From: Gymnorhina tibicen
Taxonomy: Eukaryota > Chordata > Aves > Passeriformes > Artamidae
Reading direction: 5' to 3'
DNA: 64,000 nucleotides
Assembly: GCA_013399875.1 (NCBI GenBank)
Contig: VXAZ01007538.1
Location: 186,001 to 250,000, forward strand
The notes below the pieces were generated by a model, which was not told where the DNA came from, searched no databases, and saw only the letters and a program-made list of their open reading frames with translations. The position numbers were made by a program, and so were the translations under genes. How positions within the stretch are numbered: position 1 is the first letter of the stretch; the number at the start of each line of letters is the position of its first letter. Shown here in pieces: positions 50,901-62,040 of this stretch.

Positions 50901-53572
50901 TTGCCTGTCTATTTTAAGGAGAAAAAGCTTCTGTAATCTAAGGCGGCTTCTTTCCTTGGGATTTGAGTGTTGTTTTGCAATATATTGGATCTTTTGTCCT
51001 AAATCTATGCAATTCTTACAGTCACATTGAGAAATACTATGAATGACAAGTAACTTACACAGGAAAATAGAGGGCCAGAACAAAAGCATGAACAGATGAG
51101 TTTCCTAGCATTCAGTCAGATTTTTTAAATTAAAATAACAATATTCACAAGCATACCTTAGTTTTTCCACACTGCTTCTCAGTAACAAACAGGAACATTT
51201 AAAGTCTCCTCCATATAAGGCATTTTACAATACTGAATCCTGCAACAGCAAGATTTAGACTTGGCACATACTCTCCACTTCTAGAGGTGTGTTAGTGGTC
51301 AAATACTTGAAACAGGTATTTCAGGGCTTTGACAGAGCAGTCCTGAAGCTGTTGTTCAGTGTCAATTTATACTCAGCAGAACACACTGATAGCCAGCTGC
51401 TGTTACAATGGCTAATGAAGTGTGATAATTTAAGTGCCAGTACCCAGAACACTCTGCCCTTTGAGAGAGATTAAGCAAGCAAACTTCCACGTAATGGATA
51501 ATATTCTGCTTCTGTAATTCTCTATGGATATTACAGTTTGAGCCAAAAAACACTAGCTATAAAGGAAGGTGTGGAACTAGATAACTGTAAAAGGTGTCCA
51601 AAGCACTCACTTCAGTGTGAGTGCACTTCACTGATTGCTTTATGCTAGAAAACTCCCCAGCCAGCCTTTATAGTGTTTGCCTTAAACTACTTACAAGTGT
51701 TGTAGAACACAGAATGTTAACAGCACTGCAGAGATGTGGAATTTCATGCCTAAGTCCACCAGTCATTTGCTATGTGACCTCGTATTTGTGTTCAGTAGCT
51801 GGCAAAACAGCCCCAACTCCAGCTATGGCTTCCCCTGCTGTATTGACTGTATGGCAGCTGAGATAAGACTGATCCCTCACTGTAGATTGCGTATCTACAG
51901 CATGTAAGGCCAAAGCTACAGAGAGAAATGCTCAGCTGTGAGAGCCACCAGGTAACTAACTACCAGTCCAGGTCTACAGCTGTAGGAGCAATGGACATGA
52001 ATTTTCTTACTAAGCAACTGTAGCTGTTATTACATGATGCAGGAAGAATGAAGTTGGAGAGACTAACCATTCCAAGGGGACAGTCAGCCTCTTCAGAAAG
52101 TCCTGAAGTGATCTCCCATTGTCACTAAAGAACGTGACCTGAATCATTCCCAGGACACATAAAAAGATACTCCAAAACACCTGAACTGAGGCCACACTTA
52201 CTAGAACTAAAACTCATCTCCTGCTGTGGTGCCAACACCCTTACACAACGCGAGGCAAACAAGCTTTTGAGGACTTAATCATCAGTAGACTCTAACTTGT
52301 AAGGGACTTGAAATCAGCCTAAAGGACAAGAAATCTAGCACTAGTAGCAGACTACTACACCGATTCAGAAACCTATTAGTCCTTCCTTGGACATGGAAAC
52401 AGTCTAATATTTACTGAAAGTGACTACAGCATAACAGTTGGAATTCATGTTGAGCTCTTACAGCATTCTTTTTCCCCCTTAGAATCCTGGTCATCTGGTA
52501 TGTGAGGATACTAATGACAGAAGGGTATTGACAAAGAAAAAAACCTCTTGTACAGCAAAAATGCATGCTTGGAGTTAAAAATGAAGCACACAGAGCCAAG
52601 GACTGCAGTCAAAAGCAGTTGGCGATTCAGTATGATAGCTTCCTAGACTGAAGCAGAGACAGAAAAGCAGCTGTAACCTGCCATACCCAGCAGCCATCCC
52701 TCACCCTCAAGATCAGGTCAAAAGTTAGGGACAGAAGTGCCAGACCCACCAGTCAAGTAAACCATTCACAATAATCTTAGTGACATTGCTCTGGGACAAT
52801 CAGATTAGTCTCCTTTTTACAGAAAATAAATGAATATATGTCCTAATACAGAGAGATACACAAGAAGACACTGCCTCCTGAATGTTTTTTCTCTCCAACG
52901 CGGTTTGTACAACAGCTCTTCCACGCTTCTGCAGCACAACCAATTTTTGAAAAGTACTCTAGTGCAAAGCTTCACATTTACATTAGCTTCTGGAGTTCCC
53001 TGCAAAGGCTCTTTTTAAATTCTTGGGTATCTGGGATCTAAACACTCATCTGGGATTTAAACACTCATCTCACGAACTGCCTTTCTTTAAATGACACACT
53101 CAAAGAATTGAAATCAAAAGCTAGCCGGTATTATTATGCTCCCATACACAGTTTCTCCCCCATGCTCCATGGCTGGTCTTCCAGACTCCTGACTTCAGTC
53201 TGTTTGAAGGTTAATACAGTGGGAAGAGAACCTGAATCAACTCTCCAGCCTGCATGGTTTCATACCTGGTTTCCAAGAGATAATCAGTTTGCAAGTACCT
53301 ATAGTGTCAGGCTTCTAGGTTGTTATAACAGACCCAAAGTCGATTATGAAGCATCTGATCATCACAGCTGTACCCTAAAAAAACTCCACATTTACTAAAA
53401 ACATCCTGCACAGCAATACTTCAGTAGAATACCCTTCCCTCCCCCGTCCGTGTTCTCAGCAATGTCACCAATTAACAAATGTGAATTGATTCCCAGCAAG
53501 TTTTAACAGACGGGCTCTCATGATGTTTTCCCAAAGTACTTCCCACTGAACCCATGTGAACCATTGACGTAC
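44984..53572 (-). other. PANK1: PANK1 intron 2
   Basis: An 8.6-kb phase-0 intron with donor ACG|GTACGT and acceptor TTTTACAG. It contains a 17-base A run at 48562-48578 and a short tandem duplication at 53029-53066. No coding or RNA gene is recognised; the open frames inside are short and unsupported. Confidence 0.8.
53029..53066. repeat. 19-bp tandem duplication
   Basis: ATCTGGGATCTAAACACTC is followed directly by the same unit with one change (T for C at base 10). A small local duplication in PANK1 intron 2. Confidence 0.8.
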
Positions 53573-53925
53573 CGTTCTAAAGTCTTCCTCAAACTTGTAA
53601 GCTCCACCTCCCGTGGCACAGAGCGTAGTGTGCAAACTGGAGAAGTTCTTTTCACTACCCATCTGTATGAACCTGTGCATGGCACAGCTGGGAAAGCGGA
53701 TGAAGTGCAGGTTTCCTTTGCGCCCACACATAGTCAAATTTTTCAGTTCAAGGTGGACATCGCGAATGCCAGTTTTACCATAGGCTGTATTTGAGGTCAA
53801 GTATTTCCTAATGCTTTTCAGGTTTTCCACCTCCTCCTGTTCTTCCTCTGCAGTAATGTCCTTAGGTTCAAAGTAGACCAGTTTAACCAACGTTCCACCG
53901 ATATCCATTCCAAACCATGGGAATG
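53573..53925 (-). CDS. PANK1: PANK1 coding exon 2, ATP-binding N-terminal part of the kinase
   Basis: The 353-base exon completes a split Ser codon and encodes residues 11-127. It starts [20 protein letters not shown], the first nucleotide-binding loop (DIGGT, residues 17-21) of the acetate and sugar kinase superfamily fold. It continues through [20 protein letters not shown] and [17 protein letters not shown]; the TGGGAYKF stretch is the second glycine-rich motif. [20 protein letters not shown] identifies PANK1, as PANK3 has LFGRRG and a different FPT segment. The acceptor TTGTTCTTAG and donor ACG|GTACGT are good. The enzyme phosphorylates pantothenate, the rate-controlling step of coenzyme A synthesis, and is inhibited by acyl-CoA. 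Confidence 0.98.
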
Positions 53926-54819
53926 CTAAGAACAAGGAGTTTAGAGAGGAAAAAAGAGAAAGTCAATATAAATATATAGGCTAGACAAATCACTTAAATA
54001 ATTTGCAGAATGACAATTCAGTGCAGTCACAGCAGCAGTATCTACTCCTGAGAACTGGGGGTCACTTATGTCCAATTCATATGCTTTAAACACATCTCTA
54101 AGTTAAGCCTTCATAAAGCCTCAGTTAAGAAAAAGAAAAAAGAAAATCTCAAAATATTCTTGTCTGAAGAAGCAAGTTTTAATAAAATGAAAACATTTTT
54201 TTCCCAGGAAATCATTTTACTCTTCAGTCAGCACCTCTTGACAGAGCACATTTACTGCATTTCACCCAATCGGCACCAACGGGTGAGAAATGAAATGAAA
54301 TTGTGTTTCACCCAATTGGCTCCAATTCTGCCAATACATTTAAGGGGAGGAGGAGGAAGAAACAACCAAACAAACAGGAGAACAAGATTTCTCCAGTCAT
54401 ATTCCCACTGCGTAACATCTACAATTGCCTTTCCAAGCTCAGTCAGAATTTCCACAGTCACAAGGCTGTGTCTGAAGAGCAGCAATACAGAGCTCCCATT
54501 ATGCTGGAGGCCTCCAGACTCCAACCCACCAGAACCAGCAGCTCTGTTGGACTGCAACATTTGTATATAGTAACCAAAAGTGAGCTGGCTTTCGTTCAGT
54601 ATTTACCACTGACAGACCCAGCCTTTGAGCGTATACCTTTTGCTGGTATATGTGTTAGTCTATCATAATTATGTAAGAAATGCCACTATTTGCTTCTCAG
54701 CTTGCCACAGCTAGCCTAGGTCCTCCAAAATCTTTGTTTTGTTAATAGCATGAGCAAATAACTATGGAGAACACCCAGCAGAAGACAGTAACTGAATCAA
54801 GCTGGTCTACCTGCTCCAC

Positions 54820-54823
<4 letters not shown>

Positions 54824-54849
<26 letters not shown>
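54824..54849. repeat. TA dinucleotide microsatellite
   Basis: About 13 TA units in a row within PANK1 intron 1. Length is likely polymorphic. Confidence 0.85.
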
Positions 54850-54853
<4 letters not shown>

Positions 54854-56030
54854 TTTAAATAGTAAGCCAGGTAACTTCATGAAACAATAAGAAGTGAGAA
54901 TACAAAATCTATACACAGCACTGCAGATGGGGGTAGTTAGCAATGTTTCTTAGAAAAATTAAATTAAAAGTACTGAGTATATGATTAACATCTAAGACAC
55001 ACTTCTAAAATAGCAGTCACACAGTCACTTCCCTGCTTTTTAGGAAGAATCAGGCGGACTTGCTAGAAAAATGATTTTTCCAACTAGGGCATCTCAACTT
55101 AGTGTTGATACAAACTTGAAACCATAAATACCATATGCATAGCTGATTTTTCTGCTAGTGGACCTAAAAATAAACAACTTGGGGCAAACACTTTAATAAG
55201 CATAGGAGGTACTTATCACACTGTCCTTCCTCATGTGATCACAGATCACTATTAAGTTACTCAGCTTCAGGCTGAAAGAGGCTTAGAGTCTTTTTTTCTT
55301 ACCACAAGTGTCTCAGCATCATCTGGCTGAATAATTTGAAAGTCTAGATTTCCCAAACCCAAACCAATCCTTAAATGTCAGACATTTAAAACAGTTATTT
55401 CACTCCACTGCTGTATGCCAAGTAATTGAATCATCAGTTTCTCCCCCCAGTTCCCAACGGACAAGGCAGGCATAATGCATAAACTCCAATGAAGTGGCTG
55501 TTATCTGTTCTAAGGTCTAATTTTTTTTTCCATGCTATACAAGCTACACAAAGACAGCAGCTGAAATGAAGTCTAATTTGAGGTTTGGGAAGATACATCA
55601 TCCTATGCAGATACATGAGAGTTCCCTGAAATGGGAAGAATGCAAAACAACTGTTTTTAAAACAGGCTTTATTTTAAAGAGGAAAAATATATTATTACAG
55701 ACTAACCTGCAACTCAAACATTTTTGAAAGTACAAGGTAAATATTATGCAAAAGCTGTCCACACTGCACAACATTCCAAAGCAGTGGAGTTCAGGACACC
55801 AATCCCATCAGTGATTTACACAAATCTTTATTAAAGCTACTGAGAACTTTAATTACCTGTCCTACTGGAACAGTAAGTCTCCTCCTCAGATGTATCTTAA
55901 CTACGCAAGCAGGAAGTTTAATTTTAAAAGCAGCATGGTTGGACTATGCAATATAGAACCAGCCTGGAGCTAAGTGTAGCCAATTTCCACTATTTTTCAT
56001 TAAGGGCATCAAACCTGCTACACTCTACCT

Positions 56031-56050
56031 GCACCAACAGTTGTTGGTGC
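56031..56050. repeat. 20-bp near-perfect palindrome
   Basis: GCACCAACA and TGTTGGTGC are exact reverse complements separated by two bases. An ACAACAACAGTTGTT segment follows, so the site has further dyad symmetry. Confidence 0.6.
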
Positions 56051-57075
56051 AACAACAACAGTTGTTTCAAAGCCATAGTGCAGATTTCATCTTTAAGAGA
56101 AGCAAGAAGCATTCCATCCTCCTATCAAACACAAGCCCAGCAATAAAAGTGTTAAGTACTAACAGCTGAGAGTTATTCATAAATGACTGCCACGACATTT
56201 CATTTTATATCTTAACATTTTGAGGAGTTATAACCAAATCATTCACAAAGAATAAGTACTGTAGAAAACAACTATTAAGTTGCTTCAACTCTGCATAGTT
56301 CTTGGGATAGCTACACATAATGCTCGCATTTATAAAGTGAGCAGAAATACCAGGACACCTTTTTTGTTTATTCTCTCTGTGAATCTAAGTTCCTTTCATT
56401 TTGTTGTAAGCCAAATGGACTGCTGCAGAAAGAAAGGAACTTTGCTTTTAAAACACCAGCAGTTTTCTTCAGCACAAAGAGCCCAAGATCAGTCAACAAA
56501 ACCAGATACTTCAGTTATGCAGAACAACAGCTTAGTTTTCTTCTCAACTTCTAACACCAGCTCTCTGTTGGAATTATGTGCAATAATTCAAAAACCATCT
56601 TGAATGGTTGACTAATTAGGACAAAAAACAAGTCTCAAAGTTTCTAACAAGTCACACTGAAATTCATATAACTTCTGTACAACTGGAGTGACAGTAGAAA
56701 CACTTCTATATTCCAGTGATTATTTCAAAATGTATTCATTGTACCTTTTGTTACTATCAGTATGTTCCAAATCAAAATGCACCACTGATCCACCATCAGT
56801 TTTTTTCCATATGTATATATAATTCATCTCAGCTGGTACCTATGCACTTCACCCTTCCTGGCACCAGTGAATACGGTGCTAATGGAAGTGTGCACACAGA
56901 CTGAAGGTGCTCCTGGGTTTTGCTGCCTCTGTTAATACAGAGAGTAAGATGATTCAGAGACCACCAAAAATTAATAGAGCCCACCCAGAACTACAACCAG
57001 GGGGTATGAAAAGAAAGGTATTTGTGTAGATAGGTTTTCCACAGACTTGAGGGAAAATGGGCAGAAAATTGTAGA

Positions 57076-57173
57076 GGTGGGGTTTTTCTGTTTAGTAGGA
57101 TTTTGTTTGTTTGGGGTTTTTTTTGGCAGGGGGGCGGGGAGCAGTGTTTGAGGTTTTCTGTTGGTTTGTTTTA
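57076..57173 (+). repeat. G/T-rich low-complexity tract
   Basis: T runs with GGGG and a GGGGGGCGGGG segment near 57129. The plus strand could form G-quadruplex structures; this is inferred from the G runs. Confidence 0.5.
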
Positions 57174-60100
57174 AACTGGAAGTCCAGCACCTCATTGATA
57201 ACCTGAATAAGTGTCCCTGAATTACAAAAAGCCAGGAAAGCAAGGAGGGGAAAGTAAAATCCATCCCACCCACATCTCAGGCTGATCATAGCCAAAACCA
57301 TGTGATTTATTATGAGCAGTAAAGACACTGGATATGTTGCAGAAATGTTCCCACAATGTAAACAAATGCACTTCTTGACTAAAATTGTCTGATATGAGCT
57401 TATGAGCTGATTTCTGTCTTTTCAGTAGGTATGCAACATACCTACTGGATCAGCTGAATCTATAACTGTGATGAAAATAGAACTATTATACTGCATTGCT
57501 ACACAGCAGTAAGTCAAAAAATAACACTAAAATCTAGTTTTCGGTCCCATAGAACCAATACAGAAAGCATCAAGATGCATCATGTGTTCTTAAAAATCTA
57601 GCATAAATCAAAGATTCTACTTATCTTCTTTAAAAAATTAATCCTCTTTATGTTAATAAGCTGTGCCAACTACTTACTGGTTTGTTATCTTGAGGTAAAA
57701 ATCTGTACTAGTCCAAAATTTAGCTGCAGAAGCATGTGACAATGCAAACAGAAGGTATCTAAAGCATTGCATAAGTAGGTAATCTGATGCACACCAACAG
57801 CTGTGTATCTGGGGCAAAGGTTCCTCATGAGAAATTCCATTATACATTTTACCTAGTTTCTGCATCAACTCTGGAGTATAAGGCTATTCCTACAACGCAT
57901 TATTATATTCAGATTTCAACACCTTGGATTTTTAAAAATCTTATGCTTAATATACAATATAAGGGGGCATGTGGAAAGTAAATATCAAATCACAACATCC
58001 TCCTCATGGACAAGAGCTCAAGAGATGCAAGAATGTAAGGGTACTCCTGGGTCATCCAGTAACATTTACCCCCATTAAAGAAGATAACCAAGGGTAATCC
58101 TTTTCATACATTTAAACAAACATCACATAAGGTTAGCTGAATCTTTTTACTCCCCAACTTTTAGAAAGAGGTTGTGCCTGAATCCTGCTGGATAGAACAT
58201 TCTTCTCTCTACCTGAGCCCTGGATTTATTCCTCACCAATTTGCAGCAGTTTCTTCTTTTGCCAAAACTGTTTCAGCTTATAAACCTCTTTTACAAGACC
58301 TGTAGTCTCTCAAAGACAGGCACAGTATTTCAATTTTTTTATCAATAATTTGAATGGTGGTATCAATACTCTGATATCTTAGTCGTAAGTATCTCAGATG
58401 AATTATCTTAGTCTCAGCTGGTTTTCCTTCTGAACACAAATATGTTGAAATCCTATTACTTCCTTTACGTTTCATTTGCATTGCTTGACACTTTGATGAT
58501 CTAAGAACTTCCTGTTTTAATTGGGCCCAGAAGAGGTGACAGAGCCAAAAAACGGTAACAGAAAAAAAAAAAAAAACAAACAAAACAAGAGACACATAGC
58601 ATGGCATAGTATTCTTACAGCTTCTGAAAGCTGATTTTTCTTAAAAAACTAAAGGGATAACAGCTTACACGTATTTTTCAATTACTTCTTCCTGTTTTAT
58701 GCAGTTATAAACGAAATAAAATGGAAGAATTTTATTTTCTTTGAAGGAAAATAGAATATGTATCTCAAGATATTAATTATATCTGCTTAGTAATTGAAGT
58801 TTCTTCAAACCTTAAAAAGCTAGAGCTAAATCATGCACTCATATCAGACGAAGCCTTCCAGTTCATCTTCGGCAGCAAGGGCTTATTAAATGTCTTCTTC
58901 CTCACCAGAAAAATGAACAAAACCCAAAAGTTACAACCAACCCCACTAAAAACTCCAAACCCAAAAGCAGAGAGCTGTTGGTTAAACAGGTGTGACCATC
59001 CACACAAATGTTGTTATACTTATCACAAACTGGTTTCTCAAGAAAAAGAAAACTGACACAAGCCCAATATCCCTGACAACCCATCTAGTTAAGCTAAGGG
59101 AAAAAGAAAGCAAAGACAGGATTCCCAGCAGAAGCTGCACAAGGCAAGTGCTCTCTCATTGCAGGCTTATCAGCAAAGCACACTGATTTCACGGGGAATC
59201 TTCCCTTCCGAGAGGGAAAAAAGACTTGTGAACATAGGATTCTACCTCACTTTGTCAGAAAGTAAAAACAATCAAGAAAATATATAAATAAAGGTTTAAA
59301 GGAATGATTGCTGCAGAAAGATAGGTTTCATTTGTTGAAATATTGGGAAATGACAATTATCTCATTATCTTCTCCACCACACAAAGCAAACCCTGCAATC
59401 AATATTGGTCTCACATGCCATGTGGCAACTGCACTTCATTTTGCAATCTGTCCTTAAGAACAGAACAAACATCTGCAAAGGCCAGGATTAAAAGCACCCA
59501 ACAAACCAGTAAAAATGGTACTGTGTAGTATTCACTAGAAGATGCAGTGGAAAGATATGCAGTACCAGGACAATTTGAGTAATAATATAATGAATTTTTT
59601 AAGATGGTGACAGTGTGCTATCATTATTTCCTGCAGGACTAATACTAAACTTCATTTTTTTTCTTGTACAAAATAAACTATATATATTAAAAAGTATATC
59701 AGCAAGCATTCATGTATTTTAATCAGCAAATAAACTGCCCACAAAATAGTTCTACAAAGCACTTCCCTCAGCTGCTGTTTTCATTAAAGCCTCATGTCAC
59801 TAAAACCCCACACCTGAAGATTCAGTTGTCATACATCTTGGCTAATATAGTCAGTCACCTATGCTTTTTCCTTTGATTGGCTGTTTTTTCCCTCAAGATG
59901 GGATGAAAATTCCAAAGCCTCATTCTTTCATAATCAAGTGATTACATGAATACCTAAAAGCTTTATTCTTTGCTTCAAAATAATTTTTACTATTATAGAG
60001 AGTTTGATATGCAAGTGCTGACTCTTAGTTACACCAAATCAAAACGTAAGCTAGTCCAGGTTCTGCAGGTTTTGTTCTCAAAGACAATGTGAAGCAGGAC

Positions 60101-60995
60101 AAAGACTACAAAACCAGTTTGTGACAGAGAACGGTTTGGTCATTGATAGGTTAAACTTGATAAAGGACTAAATTAACTATCAACAGGTACTGTAAGCACT
60201 ACATGATTAATCAGTCAGAGAACATTCTAAGGGAGAGTGGCATGAGTAGCTCACCAAAAGCACTGAAAAAGCCAGAAAAGGCACTGGCTAATATACAGTC
60301 CTGTAAAAGCTGCAGCTCTTCAAGGCTGTTTCTGAATATTTTACTCTGTTTAACCAGAAAAGGTTTTTAAATACTCACTTCAAAACAAAGAAAAAAACCC
60401 AAAACCCAGAGTAGCTGAATGCACACTACTTCCTACTGAGTAGGAACATCTTTTAAGTTTTGGCAGCATGCAGCTGTGATCCTGACTATCCCTGATTACC
60501 CTTTTTGGAACATGCTGAACTTGTAAGAAAGAAGCAAACACTTGTGGGTTTTATTTGAAGGGCTAGCAAAGTGAGAGTGAAAAGAAACTGAGTACTTTTT
60601 CCACTAGATTGTTTTACTGGCAGAGTTTACCATGTAATTATTCAATACCTCCATACCTACAAGTAAGCAAGACTACTAATCAATAAACCATACAGAATTA
60701 AGCAAACAGAGAATTAACAAATAGGATGTTTGAGTCTCACAGCCTTAAAACCAAAACTGAAATAGACAGCCAATTCACGAAGACCTCCCAAATGAGAAGC
60801 ATACTACAAATTTAACATGTTTGCAATATAATTTTTCCCCGCCAGTCAAAACAACTTGCTCTGGGTTCCCAGATGCACTTTTTTCTTCATTCTAACAACA
60901 TTTGGGAAAGGAGCATACACTAAGCCCGCAGAGCCTTCCCACGCTCCTGAGCGCCCCGGTGGCCCCGGCCGGGAGGGCGGCCCGGCGTTACTCAC

Positions 60996-61023
60996 AGTGT
61001 TGCTTGGGCACTATGAGCTTCAT
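60996..61023 (-). CDS. PANK1: PANK1 beta first coding exon
   Basis: The 28 coding bases encode MKLIVPKQH and the first base of Ser10, followed by the donor T|GTGAGTAAC. The ATG is at 61023-61021 with context CACATGA. Human and mouse PANK1 beta also start MKLI and reach the [10 protein letters not shown] block after ten residues, so length and opening residues agree with the beta isoform. Joined to the six downstream segments the frame is open for 373 residues. The reading frame has no stop upstream as far as the gap (111 bases), so an N-terminal extension cannot be excluded, but the beta start is well supported by homology. Confidence 0.9.
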
Positions 61024-61134
61024 GTGTGCAGCGGCGAGGCGGCGAGGCGGGCAGGACGCTGGGCACCGCCCGACGCGCTGCTCGGCAAGGAGCGGCCGCC
61101 CGCCGCCCGCCCGCGTTTGTGCCGGGCCGCCGCT

Positions 61135-61758
61135 NNNNNNNNNNNNNNNNNNNNNNNNNNNNNNNNNNNNNNNNNNNNNNNNNNNNNNNNNNNNNNNNNN
61201 NNNNNNNNNNNNNNNNNNNNNNNNNNNNNNNNNNNNNNNNNNNNNNNNNNNNNNNNNNNNNNNNNNNNNNNNNNNNNNNNNNNNNNNNNNNNNNNNNNNN
61301 NNNNNNNNNNNNNNNNNNNNNNNNNNNNNNNNNNNNNNNNNNNNNNNNNNNNNNNNNNNNNNNNNNNNNNNNNNNNNNNNNNNNNNNNNNNNNNNNNNNN
61401 NNNNNNNNNNNNNNNNNNNNNNNNNNNNNNNNNNNNNNNNNNNNNNNNNNNNNNNNNNNNNNNNNNNNNNNNNNNNNNNNNNNNNNNNNNNNNNNNNNNN
61501 NNNNNNNNNNNNNNNNNNNNNNNNNNNNNNNNNNNNNNNNNNNNNNNNNNNNNNNNNNNNNNNNNNNNNNNNNNNNNNNNNNNNNNNNNNNNNNNNNNNN
61601 NNNNNNNNNNNNNNNNNNNNNNNNNNNNNNNNNNNNNNNNNNNNNNNNNNNNNNNNNNNNNNNNNNNNNNNNNNNNNNNNNNNNNNNNNNNNNNNNNNNN
61701 NNNNNNNNNNNNNNNNNNNNNNNNNNNNNNNNNNNNNNNNNNNNNNNNNNNNNNNNNN
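61135..61758. other. Assembly gap (624 n)
   Basis: A run of 624 unresolved bases inside the PANK1 CpG island. Reading frames that span it are artefacts. It may contain core promoter sequence, 5'UTR and possibly the alternative alpha first exon. Confidence 0.99.
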
Positions 61759-62040
61759 ACCTCCGCCAGCGGCCCCGGGAGTGCGCCGGGGCGGAGGGTC
61801 GGGGCGGGCCGGCGGGGCACGGCCACCCGCAAGCTGCCCCCGGTACAACTGCGGTGTGGCCGGGCTCCCGCGACCCTGGTGCACACTGGGCAGGCTGCCC
61901 CTGGGACCGGCCGCGGTGTCATTTTCGCTTCGGTGTACCCTGGCGCACACTCAAGTGACTCAGGTATTTGTGTCTCGGAGGCCTCGGTGCGTGTGCTCCC
62001 AGGTACGCCTTGTACCTCACACAAAGTTATTCACGCATCG

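Larger units (their letters stand above)
53926..60995 (-). other. PANK1: PANK1 intron 1 (beta transcript)
   Basis: A 7.07-kb intron between the beta first exon and exon 2, with donor CACT|GTGAGTAAC and acceptor TTCTTAG. It holds a TA microsatellite (54824-54849), a 20-bp near-palindrome (56031-56050), a G/T-rich tract (57076-57173) and a 15-base A run at 58562-58576. No other gene is recognised. Confidence 0.8.
60945..62040 (-). promoter_or_regulatory. PANK1: CpG island at the PANK1 5' end, interrupted by a gap
   Basis: Both sides of the 624-base gap are strongly GC-rich with dense CpG, for example GGCCGGGAGGGCGG near 60966 and GGCGGAGGGTCGGGGCGGGC near 61789. The beta start codon lies inside. 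The island is the expected promoter region of PANK1. Start sites and elements cannot be placed because the centre is missing. Confidence 0.8.

Noticed and set aside
37185..53925. A processed PANK pseudogene
   Set aside because: All exons are separated by introns with proper splice sites, the frame is intact and key residues are present.
37185..61023. PANK2 or PANK3 identity for the kinase gene
   Set aside because: [14 protein letters not shown] and LQGSAVAS are PANK1 residues, PANK2 and PANK3 have LPGWAVAS, and mir-107 in the intron marks PANK1 (mir-103 copies lie in PANK2 and PANK3).
61759..62024. PANK1 alpha first exon on the minus strand
   Set aside because: The frames here are Pro/Arg/Ala-rich as expected for any GC-rich DNA and do not show an end leading into FPWFG with a phase-1 donor that I can support.
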